Below, one piece after another: positions 45,001 through 59,159 of a stretch of DNA of 64,000 nucleotides. How positions within the stretch are numbered: position 1 is the first letter of the stretch; the number at the start of each line of letters is the position of its first letter. A model generated the notes under the pieces. That model made no database searches. It was not told the DNA's origin and worked only from the letters and a program-made list of their open reading frames with translations. The DNA comes from Coprinus comatus (taxonomy: Eukaryota > Basidiomycota > Agaricomycetes > Agaricales > Agaricaceae). A program made the translations under genes and the position numbers. Location of the stretch: assembly GCA_034638255.1 (NCBI GenBank), contig JAWPGT010000059.1:62001-126000 (forward strand). The letters run 5' to 3'.

Positions 45001-48000
45001 ATGACAAACTCTGGCTCTCAGAATCGCAGAAATGCGACGGTGTCAGATCCGCTTAGTGTTACATCGACGTTACTTGCTGAGCATGGAGGGTCGGATAGCA
45101 GGGATAGCTTGTATTCGAGTGGCGGGACGAAGAGAATAAGGGATACGATCGATAGTATTCCTACTCCAGGGACGGAGGCACCAAAACCAAAACCTTACGT
45201 ATGTTTCTTTCCTAGCATGTTGGTGTGTGGCCGTACTGACGGAATCTCTCGTTCAAAATGCCCCATTGTGCATATAGCAACCCATATTGTTGAGCATGTT
45301 TGTGGAGATTGGAACACCAATTGTGCTTATGGTACTTGGAATTATATTGGAAATTGCTACGAACATTTCGACTAGAGACTCAGGTATAGCTTTTCTGGCA
45401 TCTATTGTCATTGTGTATCAGTACATGGATATGCTAATGTATTTACCAGGGTTCAAGGTTCCAACTGTGAATGTATTCGGAACGGTGTCAGGACAGTTTC
45501 TTGCGGTATGTCAGCTTCTTTTTCTTTTGTATACTTTTCTCACGACATGCTATTAGTCTATCATACCAACTCTGTGAGTGCCAGTAACATTATTCATTTG
45601 AGTGTTGGAAAGGGCACTAGTTGCTAATGTTTGAGCTTTGGGCTTCGAGACCGGTTTGGTATACTAATAGAAGCAGTCAAGCAGTAAAACCAACTCGTTA
45701 TTAATATCTGATGGACTATCTGCTCCCATCATTCAAACTTCCCCTAGCTTTTTATCTTAACGATTCGCGGTTGGTACTAAACGCCTTTTCGACGCTTATA
45801 GGATCATAATTCCATATGCTATCTTGTATCGGGAGACTGATTGGACGATACGGTGTTATCAAGTACGCGACATTCTTAATCTTTCAGTTCTCGATCCTCA
45901 TACTGTTATGTCAAGCCTTATCTTGTTCTGCAAAAAGGAAATGCCCCCGCAGAAGAGAGTTTACTACTAGACTACGTCAGTACAATATTATTTCTTTGTT
46001 GACCTTTGGCATTTTGACAATAACCTTTCAAATAGATTGAATTAGGGTGAATTGTTACGCCAATCTTCTGTTGTCTACTGCTGACATTTCTCCCCTCCTT
46101 CACGTTCATGTAGACCAGTCCTAGGGCTCTTCCGTGCTGCGAGATATAAACATCGAATCGTGTTCTGGTCCGCTTTGTCAGCTACGATAACATTCGGGTT
46201 TCAGCCATTAGGTTCGCCGTCTTTTTCATTGCTGTGGCCAGTGACAACTTGATGACGACCATCCCTCAGCAAGTTCGATATTCCAAATCCGACAAACAGA
46301 ACAAACATGGAGTAGGCATTTTTCTTACATCCCTGGATATTATGCACATACTTCGTATCAACAGGTCAAGAAGTGAATGTTACAGAAATCGTAAGCCTAA
46401 ACAGCGATATCTTCCAATTGAATGGATTCCTCGCTGCGGCTGGCTACACAGAAGCAGCATCATTGCACAAGTTAGGCGATCCGCCTTTTGTTTTCAGAAA
46501 TTGGGCTACCACACAGTTTGACGTGAGTACTTGTTTATATTCTCTCTGTGTTTACTCAATTTCTGATGACTTGTAGTTTCCGGAACCATCTGGCTTAAAT
46601 GGCAGTATAAGCGTCAACACAACTGCTGTACGGACAAATGTCAACTGTGCAAATCCATCTGGACCTCCGCAAATTGATACGTCACAGGCTCCAATTTGGT
46701 CTTTTACTTCGCAATCTGTGGAAGGTTGTCGGCCAAATACGGCTACGGGCCCCAATGTTACTTTCAACTCTAGTGTTCGTTCCTCTGCCCACTTGCGAAG
46801 TTCAGGAGTACTAATGACCGAAATTAATACAGCTTGCATCACAACAATACGGAGTCGTCGAAGTGATCTGTGATAACAACGTTGTAGATGAGGTGGTATT
46901 TCGACCAGTCATGTTTTGGCACGTCCTCGTCTATCCCAGGCTTAGATCTTTACTGACTTGCTGTATGATAGGTTTTACAACCGTGACACTACAACGGTAG
47001 AGTCGCAAATCAGGACAGTATTTTGCGCTCCTACACTAGAACATTTCAGAGTTATGGCAACAGCGTATCTGATGGATGGGCGATTGGAGAGCTGTGATCT
47101 GTCATCCACTGTAAACGATGCGGGCAATAGTGTGACAGGACCTCCATTGAATGGTAGAGCACTTAATGGGTACGTCCTTCCATTTATATATGCTAGTATA
47201 GAACCCGGATCTCAGTTGATATGCTCACTGTTCATATAGGTTAATCTTTAATGTTACAACAGAGGATCCCTTTGTGCAAGCGAGGGCTATTTCAATTAGC
47301 TCTGGTATTTCCGGAACAATTATGCGACAAGCTATACAAGAAGGTCTGCAACAAGTATTCGCATTGCCGAATGGGATCTTAGATATAACACAAGAGATTT
47401 ATGTATGTATTCATCTTGCTAACTGGAGATCTAGCTCTGAATAATCGTAGACAAGACATCTATCAGTGTCTGCTAGATCATTATATTTTTCTCCAGCTCC
47501 TCCAAGTAACCTGAACCCTGGCGCAATGATTGCTTTTATACCTAGGCTATGGATTGAGTAAGCTTCTTATTCGCAATATATGTTTTCTTCATCCCCTAAC
47601 AAAAACTCTTTCCTCAACTCCAGCCCATTACCAGCCCATGTACTCGCCTTCTTTTTGGTTGTGATAGGTGTAATAGGTGTAATCGCTCATCTACTTCATC
47701 GTCGTCAAAGAAAAAAGTTACTCCTAGCAGCAGCTCCTGGTACTATTGCATCAATTACAGCATTAACAGGTCGATCTGGATTTGGAGAACTTCTGCTACC
47801 ATATGATAATGATGAGACATTGGAAAAGAAGTTGGAGGGGATTAAGTTTAGATTGGATAGTAGGACGGGTGCTATTGTGGCTGATGAAGATTCTTCAGAG
47901 GATATTCCTGGTATGGGTAGGGATAACGCTATGCTTTCACTTTTGGGAAAACAAAATGAGAGGTTGAGTCAACATTCAACTTCTTCACAAACTGCTTATC

Positions 48001-48059
48001 AGTCTGCTGTTGGATATCCTCCTTGGGTTTATAAGAACCCGTACGAACCGTTGAAATAG
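45001..48059 (+). CDS. DUF3433 multi-pass membrane protein
   Basis: Fungal membrane family of unknown function. After a Ser-rich cytosolic head (SGSQNRRNATVSDPLS) come the segments EIGTPIVLMVLGIILEIATN, GFKVPTVNVFGTVSGQFLA, IIIPYAILYRETDWTIRCYQ, PVLGLFRAARYKHRIVFWSA and LSATITFGFQPLG. The long extracellular middle has possible N-glycosylation sites (for example GSISVNTTAV) and family landmarks LAAAGYTEAASLHKLGDPPF, VTGPPLNGRALNG and QEIYTRHLSVSARSLYFSPA. The last membrane span (LPAHVLAFFLVVIGVIGVIA) is followed by HLLHRRQRKK and a cytosolic tail with APGTIASITALTGRSGFGEL, ending in NPYEPLK. About ten exons are linked by GT-AG introns. The start at 45001 is the first ATG before the Ser-rich head. 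Some exon edges around 45.5-46.3 kb are uncertain. Confidence 0.8.
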
Positions 48060-48631
48060 TGGATGGGGTTTTTTTTGGTAGGTGATAGAGGAATAGGTTA
48101 CTGGTGCCGTTGCGTATATCATTGTAATTTAATGGAGGACTCTCGCTCTTGTTGTCATTCTTTGTTGTCGTTTTTAGTAGCATGGAACACTTACTTGTAC
48201 TGTTTTTGGTTATGGACATACAGTAGTTAAGTTTTTTTTTTTTATGGACTTAATCTCCACTTCCTGTTTCATACTATCGTAAAATTATATTGTCAAGTTC
48301 GTTGCATTCGTCAGCTTGTTTGTTGGAGGGTTTGGGATCCTTTGCTTAAATCTCGAGTTGGGTGGGTACTTCATCCTATTCCCCGGAAACACATGTCCTG
48401 CGGGTTTTCATTGGGTTGGATCACGGAAGAAGATATGGTTTGGGAGACAGAACTCAGCAGGATAATCTTTCATCTTGATGCTTACAAGGCTAAATTATAC
48501 CACTTCTCCCACGGACAACGTTCAAATACGTTATCCAAATGTTCTCTCATTTATGGACATAACCCGTTGACACTGGTAACTGAACTCCTACAATGTTTAC
48601 CCCTAGATTCATCCCTTCTGGATTCGATGGA
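48060..48631. other. Intergenic upstream of the SRPK-like pseudogene
   Basis: 3' flank of the DUF3433 gene and upstream part of the kinase relic. A plus-strand frame at 48342-48683 overlaps it but is not recognised. Confidence 0.45.
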
Positions 48632-49723
48632 ATGGAGAACGTCGAGGAATACATTCCTGGGGGGTACCATCCGATATCCATAGGTGACACACCAGGAACG
48701 GTTCAGGGTTTTTCATAAACTTGGATCTGGAGGGGCCTCTACTGTGTGGTTGGCACGCGACCAACGAAAAGGGAAAAGAGCGAAAACTTGTCGCTCTTAA
48801 GGCAATCCTCGCTGATCTCACAACCTCCATGGACACAAACGAGATCCCAGAATTAGCCATTCCCAAACTACTTGCATCTCTCCCTCTTTCCGAGTCAGTA
48901 GAATTCATGACTCTCGAGCACCATTTATTTGTTCAAGGTCCAAATGGCACCCACCCCTTTCTGACTACGTCAAATATCTTATTTTCGCCTGCAGCCCCAT
49001 GTCATTGAATGGTCAGACGATGAAGTGTACACCAATCTAGGAGATCCCGAAACAGAAATTCTAGAAACTTGTAATGGGGAACCAATTGGAATTCATGCAC
49101 CATCCCTACTCGTTGCGTCTATCGAAAACTCTGACCTTTCACAAACAGAGTTTCTTCAAGACAGCATTGCCATCAATGACTTTGGACAATCATATATCTC
49201 CGCCTCTCCTTGGCCACCCTATCAACCAGGAATGGCAGTGCATTATCAGTCACCTGAGGCATATTTTGAAAATCGTGTGAGCTTCGAGACGGATATCTGG
49301 GCACTCGGATGTACGATCTTTGAAATCCGTACCGGCCATCCCCTCTTCGAATCATATTTGGGATCCGACACCGAGGTTCTAAAGGGGATGGTGGAACTTC
49401 TGGGCCGACTACCTGATCCTTGGTGGAGTGCTTTTGACGATCACGCATTATGGTTTGAAAAGGATGGAACTCCAAAGAGTATAGAAACTCAAAAACATAA
49501 TGGAGTTCTGGAAGCTTGTAAAAGCTCTATCAGGGAGATGCTACACGAAATTAGCAAGCGAGATGTTCCACCGTCGGAAGACGAAGGGCCGATGATTGAA
49601 AAGTTCGGAGCGCAGTTTCCTGAGGAAGAAATCGAATTATTGGAGGATCTTTTAGGTAAGATGATGAAGTATCGCCCAGAAGAGAGGAAAGATATCATCC
49701 AACATCCGTGGTTTGCACTGTAA
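48632..49723 (+). pseudogene. SRPK-like serine/arginine protein kinase, decayed copy 1
   Basis: Resembles the agaricomycete SRPK-like kinases. The start MENVEEYIPGGYHPISIGD is typical. The glycine loop FHKLGSGGASTVWLARDQRK sits in a shifted frame, and VALKAILADL in a third frame, so at least two frameshifts are present. The frame then runs from VQGPNGTH straight into LTTSNILF, so the segment that should carry the catalytic HGDLT loop is deleted. The C-terminal half is open and well preserved: VHYQSPEAYFENRVSFETDI, WALGCTIFEIRTGHPLFESY, LPDPWWSAFDDHALWF, ending DIIQHPWFAL. No simple intron restores the frame. It is probably non-functional, though the open C-terminal half (49025-49723) could be expressed. 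It pairs with an inverted relic at 50.77-51.46 kb. Confidence 0.78.
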
Positions 49724-50767
49724 AGTTAAAAGTTCTCTTCCGATTAGGCCAAGGAAATCTAATAATCTATTGCACTATATTCTGTAATACAACCGCCGTA
49801 GACTGTAGTATGTTTTGAAGTCACAAAATAATAAACTGTGTAATCTACTGCAAATTGGTATTTACTATCAGTAAAACTTTTATTCCAAGTGCTCCTGCCA
49901 CACTCACGTTGGGGCAAACAGACAGTGAGCTGTGGCGTGTGGCGTGCGAACTATCAGCAAATGAATTAGTAAGTAGACATAGACTATAGTGAAGTCCATC
50001 ATGGCATCATCCCTCATTTATGCTACATAGAAGGAATTAAGTAGATCTATCACTGAACCCAGCTGCCTCTTATGAGAAAACCCCCTTCAAGTTAATAACC
50101 TTTCATCTTACAAAGCCAAAGAATACATAATACCAGAAGTTACCACCCCATGCTAAATAGGTACACCGTACAACAGACCAGCCTGGTGCCTTACTCACTA
50201 TTAAGCATATCCGTAGTGATAGGCGGGTCACTCACAGCTTATGTTTTTAGCATTTCCAGGATAACGGATTGTTGAATGTATTCGATTGAAAGACAATACA
50301 CCGCCTCAGCCTGTGACCGAACCAGGACCCTGTCAATACCAGACCTACATGCGGGCTCTTCATATGAGTTAACGACACTCAGATTTGAACGCCCACTCGA
50401 TTAAAACTCTTGAAGGCATCGGTGTAGGTGATAACACTATGACAAAGGTGAGCGACCTTAAGTAGAAGGATGTAAGGTCATATATAGGTCAGACCTTCGC
50501 ATTCCTCGTCGTTTTATGACATCATTGCCATCATACACTAGTCATCAGCAAAAAGTTGTGTATTTCTACTTCGTTTGGTTATTTATATTTACTATTTGGA
50601 GTAGTAAAAAGTTAATCTCAAAGTAAGCTGGCTGGTAAGTTGTAATTATAACAAGTCAGGCATTGTCATAAGTAATCGGAGATTCAATCATCACCAATAT
50701 AACATCGATCCTGTGTCAAGGATTCTCATTCAGTCTCCACACTCAGACTCCCCACGATCTCACAGAT
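49724..50767. other. Spacer between inverted kinase relics
   Basis: About 1.04 kb without a supported gene. Holds one tRNA-like box-B motif near 50389-50399 (minus strand). Confidence 0.5.
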
Positions 50768-51455
50768 TCACAACCCGTTGCATCTACGGATGTTGAATAA
50801 AATCCTTGATACTAATACTCTCTCTAGACAATACTTCTTCATCTTTTCGAAAAAATCTTCTAATAATTCAATTTCTTCCTTGGGGAGTCTCACTCCAGGT
50901 TTTTCGATCATCGGTCCTTTGTCTTCCGACGGTATATCATCTTGCTTGCCAACATTGTGCGGCCTCTCCCTAATAGGGCTTTTGTGAGCTTTCAAAACCA
51001 GACCTTCACGTTCTTGAGGCTTTGTACTCTTTGGATTTCCATCCCCTTCAAACCATAATGCGTGATCGTCAAAAGCACTCCACCAAGGATCGGGTAGTCT
51101 TCCCAGAAGCTCCACCATCTGCTTTAGAACTTTCGTTGTCGGTTCCCAGAAATGATTCGAAGAGGGAACAGCCCGTGCAGATTTCAAAAATCGTACATCC
51201 GAGTGCCCAGATATCCGTCTCAAAGCTCACACGATTTTCAAAATATGCCTCAGGTGACTGATAGTGCACTACCGTTTCTGGTTGATAGGATGGCCAAGGA
51301 GAGGCGGAGATATATGATTATTCAAAATCATTGAGAATAATACTGTCTTGAAGAAACTTTTGCATGTGAAAGCTCAGAACTTGAATTTTCAACTGGTGCG
51401 ATGAGCAAGGATGGTATATGAATTCCTACTGGTTCCCCACTGCGAGGATATTATC
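50768..51455 (-). pseudogene. SRPK-like kinase, decayed copy 2 (inverted)
   Basis: Minus-strand relic matching the C-terminal half of copy 1. VVHYQSPEAYFENRVSFETD and WALGCTIFEICTGCSLFESF lie in one frame. MVELLGRLPDPWWSAFDDHA, then EDKGPMIEKPGVRLPKEEIE, then LLEDFFEKMKKY lie in another. A frameshift sits near 51.13 kb. Upstream homology (GEPVGIHIPSLLIAP) continues to about 51.46 kb and contains a stop. The kinase N-lobe and catalytic loop are missing. It runs toward copy 1, tail to tail, about 1 kb away. Confidence 0.8.
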
Positions 51456-53389
51456 TAATTGAGATCGAAGAGGGGGCGGATCGAACTTCAAGCTTCAACG
51501 AAGTCAGTCAGAATCAGTCCCTTTTCCTTAGTATACATTTTACACAACAGTTGCAGATTTTGATAACCTTTTGATAACACAGAATAATAAATCATGCAAA
51601 ATTGTCTCTTAGTATATAACTATACTAATGAAACAGACCTCACTGTTAAACGTTAAACCCGGGCTTTCCTACCCAATCTTCTCGCTTGTGTAAATATGTG
51701 AAGTATTGCCCGGAGGCTTTGCGGTTTACACGTCTGTGTATTCATTTGTTTTACCATGAATCCTACTTTTGAAATTACTGTTATTTTTCCACTGAACATG
51801 CGACAGTAAGTACCATCTTAAACCCCACCAACTCAAACACCACTGGTTGTGGTATCAATTGCAACTCTTGTAGTTTTTTCACTGTATAAAGAACATGTAA
51901 CGGTGCCCTACTGATAATCACATTATATTGTTGTTTATTTGCACCGTATAAATAACAATATACACGAGCACATATATACCAGTAGCTAGTTACGTAGTAG
52001 GCATCTTTTACACTTCTTCCATCGTAATACACGATACGTGCAGATTTACTCTGTTGTGCGAATTAGTGTAAGAACACCTTGTAAACCGCCATACGGTTAC
52101 AGAACATAAGTCGTATCGATACTTGCGAAAAGTTCCAGCTTCATGAGTAGTGAGCGCTAGCGAGCCTTCACATGGGCATATGTAGTATGTACTTAATGCA
52201 AATCAAAAGGGAGGATTGAATTTGATGCGACGGTTATTAATAACCTTTAATAACTGATCCCCGCGACGAATCAACCAATCACTTTAGACGTTCAAAATCA
52301 AAGAGTGATCAATTAATTTCATTCAATTGTGTTATATCCTGATTATCTGAGTGTTTCGTTCAACTCCCACGTCTCATGATCACTTCTGTTGTTCTTGAGG
52401 CAGTGTTGCCGGTATGACCTCCTCAAGCGAGGCTTCATCTAGTGTACGTAAAATGCCCCCTGAACGTGACACAACCACATCGAACAATCAGTATGTGAAC
52501 TAATTCCCAATCCTGTAAACACAGCTTACGACTCTAAAACTGTGAAAGGGATGAAAGAAACAACTATTCGAAACCCCGCGGGGTTGAGGACGTCGCTTCT
52601 AAATTCACATCTGTTAAACTATTATTATTTTTTGCGGAGCAGTTATGTGTTCTTCACATCCGCAAGTTATTCAAAGTCGGGATCTCTTCATTGGCTACAG
52701 CCGCAGTCAAGAGAGCGTCAAAAAAACAACAACTGACAACTTGTTATTTACTCGTAATCTCCTTCCTGTGGAAGGGAGTTAATAAGGTATCGAACTGTCA
52801 TCCACTGTGTCGGACCCGGTAGATGCGACCAATCCCAGTGATTCCTCGAGATTCTCTACTACTCCACATTGACATTGATTGATTAAAAGAAAGATTTATC
52901 GAAGGTTTTGTTGACCTCGAATTCAGGGGCCGTCCGACTAGGGAGATAACACGGGGACCCATATAATGGGATTCACTGATACATTTAGTACTACGCGGCA
53001 AGTCATTCAGACTCGACCCCTCGATTTATGGGGACTTTGTTGTCCCGCAGTATCGAAGTCGAACAGAAGACGGTGATTGATATTTTTCACGGCCGTACAG
53101 AAGTTATGTTATCCGACGAAAATCTTCTCATGAACATCAGAAATCAGCCCCGTGAGAGAAACTATTATTGGAAACTTCTTCAACGTGCTACACCTGTCTA
53201 GAAAATCTCAATAATCATTTTGTCTGGCAGGCCGCCCAGGATTCCGTCTCAAATGTCTCAAATGTCTCTTTTGTCGTAAGCAGAAATACTCAGGTCGGCC
53301 GCCGTAAACCGTTGTATGTACTGGTATATTAGACGAGGTTGTCTGAACCGCATTTCATTAATCCCCAGAAAACTTGGGAGTGAATTCTG
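51456..53389. other. Intergenic, no supported gene
   Basis: About 1.9 kb with only short frames on both strands. The right end holds the promoter of hydrophobin 1. No repeat family was recognised. Confidence 0.45.
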
Positions 53390-54015
53390 ATGTTTGCCTC
53401 AATCCCAAGAGCTCTCTTTGTTATTGTTCTTTTCTTTACTGTCTTCGCTGCTGCGACTACTACCCTTACGGTAGCACCGGTGAGTCTCAAGTGTTTCCCT
53501 TGTAACTTAAAACAACGATTGATTAACGTGCTGAATTGACATTACTACCAGCCGGCTTCCACGGGTACTCCGATTCCTGCTAACCAGTGCAATACCGGAA
53601 AAACGAGTTGCTGTAGTTCTGTTGAAAGAGTAAGGTTAAATGCCTTGATACGTGAAATTCGTAACTAAATACAGTATTGCACAGTCTGATGGCAGTCTCG
53701 TTGGAAGTATCTTAGCGTTGCTTGGTGTGGTACTTGAAGGTGTCGAGGCTCTTGTGTAAGTTCATAACCTGACTTACACACAGAAAATAATATACTCACA
53801 CATCACTGAATACTTGTAACGATAGTGGTATTCAATGCGTTCCTATTGATATTCTGGGCATCGGTCAAAATGAATGTCACAACCAGCCAGTCTGTTGCCA
53901 GGACTTGGTTTTCGTAAGTGCTAAAAACGCTGTTCATTTAAATACGACGGCTGATTGTATACTACAGAATGGTTTGATTGCCATTGGCTGTGTGCCAATT
54001 AGCATTAGTCTCTAG
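53390..54015 (+). CDS. Class I hydrophobin 1
   Basis: Small secreted amphipathic protein that self-assembles at air-water interfaces and coats hyphae and fruiting bodies. Exons are about 53390-53479, 53552-53632, 53692-53757, 53826-53914 and 53968-54015. The signal peptide MFASIPRALFVIVLFFTVFA is followed by a short Thr/Pro-rich head. The eight Cys follow the hydrophobin pattern: CNTGKTSCC, then GIQC, NEC, QPVCC and IGC. Between Cys 3 and Cys 4 lies a hydrophobic loop (SILALLGVVLEGVEALVG). The long Cys3-Cys4 and Cys4-Cys5 spacing marks class I. Each exon joins in phase with GT-AG introns. It is a close relative of the hydrophobin at 57.7-59.2 kb, with beta-tubulin between them. Confidence 0.92.
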
Positions 54016-54732
54016 GCGGAAATATAACTTGTAACAGTCTTATAGGATCAATATAAAGTAAGACCGGTACTTGAGCTTGAACCTGAGATAAGTAATGAAA
54101 AGTAAAATGCTCGGCGCCAGTTTTAGATGAGTCGACAGACAAGTTTTTTTTTTTCAACGGAAATGAAAATATTTAACGTGTTAGAGGTGCACGAACCTTC
54201 GCTTGCTCGGGAGGCTCGGACGCAAATCCATGATGGAATTGACCGTTTCTGTCTGATAGCCCAGGGAAGTCAAAGAAACAACTACCCTCGGTTGATGAAC
54301 CCTAGAAAATTATGATGAAGACGTCAGTTTATAGTTGTGAAATGATCTAATATATGTGTGTAGGCCTGCAAAAACGTTGTAATCAAGTCAGAACGTGCGT
54401 TTTACATGAGGCGGTAGACAAAAAATTGATTAAGTGTAGGTAAGAGTCAGTTGCGCACGCGCCACCGGGGTGTCAATCTGACTTTGAAATTTTCAAGTCC
54501 ACTGTCAACCCACTCCCCATATTTTCTTGTCTTCGTGTTTAAATCCAACGACATACCCGTTCCATATCCCCAACCCCTCATAGTTATATATGTGAGTCTT
54601 CCGCCAGTATTCAACACCTCTACGCCACGCGAATTGCTTGCATACATCGTATTGCTCGACGTGCAACGCGCCCCTTTTGTCGCGTGGCCTAGTCGTACCA
54701 CTTTGATGGCATGTACTGATACGTCCTTTAGC
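54016..54732. other. Intergenic between hydrophobin 1 and beta-tubulin
   Basis: Contains the tubulin promoter and hydrophobin 3' flank. A 62-codon frame at 54127-54315 is not recognised. Confidence 0.5.
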
Positions 54733-56603
<1,871 letters not shown>

Positions 56604-57746
56604 AAAACTTGTTTTATTTTCGAAACTGGTACACTGCTTTCCTCGTGTACCACTTATTCCCTGATGTTTCTCCTGTGTCATGACCATACATACGCATGTC
56701 CCTTTGATGATTTTTCACACTTTTCTTTTTTGCGGATCCCACTAAATGCAAACAACTCTTTAATCGGTTTTTACGCGGTCACGCTTTTTCAATAATACCC
56801 TGTTTGCCTGGATGGCCTCTGGCCAATTGTTATCTTACGTCGCAGCCATGAATAAGAAGTACTCGGGTTTCGTATGGGCAAAGTTGATCACAATTGTTCT
56901 TCCACACTTGTTAACGGAGTAATGGAAGTGTAGATAATCCAGAGTTATTACTGTACAGTTGGAGTGGGAGATATTTTAATTATGCGTCTATTGTGTGTCG
57001 GGAAATCTGTCCGGACATCCATACGCATGTATCGATATCAGTGGCGGGTGTCAAAAGGAAGACATGTTTCGTGAGTAAAATACAGTGAAACCAATCAGGG
57101 AGAGCCTCCGAGATCACAGTATATATTAATAAGTTCTGTTGTGAGAATGACGACCGATAAAATTCTGATACTTGCAATGTTACAATGCGATAAGCTGCAA
57201 GGGACAGTTCTCAGGTATATCAATCCGGATGATCTTCATCAATTAACGCGTATAATTGAAATTGAAAATTGAAACAAAGAATCATTCAATCATTCTTACT
57301 CCCCGAAAGGTTTAGTGTGGTATTTTTAAAATAACTTATGTTGGGTATTAGTATTGAAGAACTGTTTGTGGGTTGGACGGTTGGGAGGAAAGTGGACACC
57401 AGACACTAATAAATTACAATCCACATGTTACACCTTACTCCCATCTTACATGAAGTTACTTCCTATATACAATTGTCCTCGGTTCGACCTCGTTTGACAT
57501 GGGTAAATGAAAGATTATTGGTTGGGTCCTGGGTTTCTTGGAAGCGGTTATTGAGTACTCGTATATAAAAAAACAAGAGCACACTATCGTGCTTTTTTAT
57601 TTTTATTTTGAGTGAACTGAAGGGTATAAAAACCTGAGTATGAATTGGGTGTTGAGAGCAGTCGAACTTGAAAGTCTTTCAGTTGTTCAACTACTTCCCA
57701 GCTTTTTTCTAGTACTCCTAAACAACCCATATCTTTGATCTCAACG
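56604..57746. other. Intergenic between beta-tubulin and hydrophobin 2
   Basis: No gene seen. The right end is the hydrophobin 2 promoter with a good TATA box. Confidence 0.5.
57625..57632 (+). promoter_or_regulatory. TATA box of hydrophobin 2
   Basis: TATAAAAA about 120 bp upstream of the ATG, the usual distance in strongly expressed fungal genes. Confidence 0.65.
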
Positions 57747-59159
57747 ATGTTCTCTCGTGTTGTTATCTTTGCTTATATTGCTTTTGCTGCCTTTGCAGTT
57801 GCTCTTCCAGGAGGTGGTGGTCTTACCACTTATACTACTACTTCGTAAGTTCTATGCTCACCGTCTCTCACTTACCTTTCACTCATTTAACGTTTATTTA
57901 TTTATTTTGTAGAAAGGGAGTTACTGTTACTGTAACTAGTACTATAACCAATCCGGTTACTACGACTGTACCTGTTACTACTACTAAACCTGTTACTACT
58001 ACTGTTACTGTTGTAAGTCTGCTAACCATGAGACTTGTTAATGTTTGCCGCCGTTGATATTGATGTTTATTTTGTTTTGTTTTAGACTGCTCCTCCGACA
58101 ACTACTACTACTCCTGCTAGTCAATGTAACACTGGATCCATCCTTTGCTGTACGTTTCTTTTTTCTTTCCTTCTTTCTTTCTTTCGCAGGCTCTCGGCTC
58201 TCTCTTTCTCTCTTTACGTCCTCTTTCTCATTTTTGCGAATACTTTACCGGTGCGATGGTACTTATTACTTATATAACAGGCAATGATACACAAGCTGCT
58301 AGTTCCGGTGCTGTTGGTCTTCTACTCGGTTTATTGGGTGTAGTTCTTCAAGATCTTACGGTCCTTGTGTACGTACCCCACCCCTTCTCCCGTTTTAAAA
58401 AAAAAGAAAATATTTCGATTTCTGACATTTAAATACTTTTTTTTTTGGTTACTATTTAGTGGTATTACTTGTAGCCCGTTGAGTATTATTGGTGGTGGTG
58501 GTAATTCTTGGTGAGTCAAGAATTTTATGTTATTTTTTTTTCAAAGCAAAGGTTTCTTTGTTGCATTTTTTTCTCTTCTTTCTTTTCTTTTTTTGCTTTT
58601 GGTTTCAGAAGAAAAGTAACTGTACTGTTCGTGAGTATGAAAGGGCTGACGATTGAGTCTATTTTGACTCTCCGGAGTTATCGTGGACTCTTTTTGAAAT
58701 TTCCCCCTTTGAATGGCTTCGCTTATTGGGAGTTTAACCGAACGGCGACCTCGAATATATTTATATTCATATTGAGGATCGATTGTCAAAGGGGCTCAGA
58801 AGGACTCAGTTCTCAAGGGTTTTTTTTCGGGTGTTTCGCGAACTTGGAAGCTCCACGACGTCGGACACTTCGGGTTACCTTGCCTTTTACATTGGTTTTT
58901 AATTTCCCTTGGAATCTATTTTGATCTCCTCAATCATGGGGTATTGAATAATTGAATACTGATTGTGGTTTATTTATAGTACTGCTCAACCCGTTTGTTG
59001 CCAGAACAATAGCTTTGTAAGTTATTTTCTTCTTTTCTCCCCCTTGCCCCGAGTCCCTCTCTCTCTCTCTCTCTACTTTTTGCTGGGTTATTGATTTTTG
59101 TTTATGATTAGAATGGGATCATTGCTATTGGGTGTACACCTATCAATATTAATCTCTAA
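57747..59159 (+). CDS. Class I hydrophobin 2 with Thr/Val-rich repeat linker
   Basis: Secreted class I hydrophobin. Exons are 57747-57844, 57911-58012, 58086-58149, 58281-58368, 58460-58510, 58980-59016 and 59112-59159. After the signal peptide (MFSRVVIFAYIAFAAFAVAL) and a Gly run comes a linker of about 45 residues made of repeated T/V/P units (KGVTVTVTSTITNPVTTT, then VPVTTTKPVTTTVTV), likely O-glycosylated. The eight-Cys core is CNTGSILCC, GITC, NSC, QPVCC and IGC, and the protein ends TPININL. Cys3-Cys4 holds a hydrophobic stretch (GLLLGLLGVVLQDLTVLV). Seven exons, one behind a 469-bp intron, is unusually fragmented for such a small gene. The last exons match hydrophobin 1 closely (NGIIAIGCTPI versus NGLIAIGCVPI), so the two are paralogues. 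Confidence 0.92.

Noticed and set aside
45630..45670. tRNA-like box B (gggcttcgagaccgg)
   Set aside because: Lies inside an intron-rich gene; no stem pairing or box A for a tRNA cloverleaf.
58508..58924. 138-codon frame within the long hydrophobin 2 intron
   Set aside because: Lies between good splice sites of the hydrophobin and has the T-rich composition of an intron.
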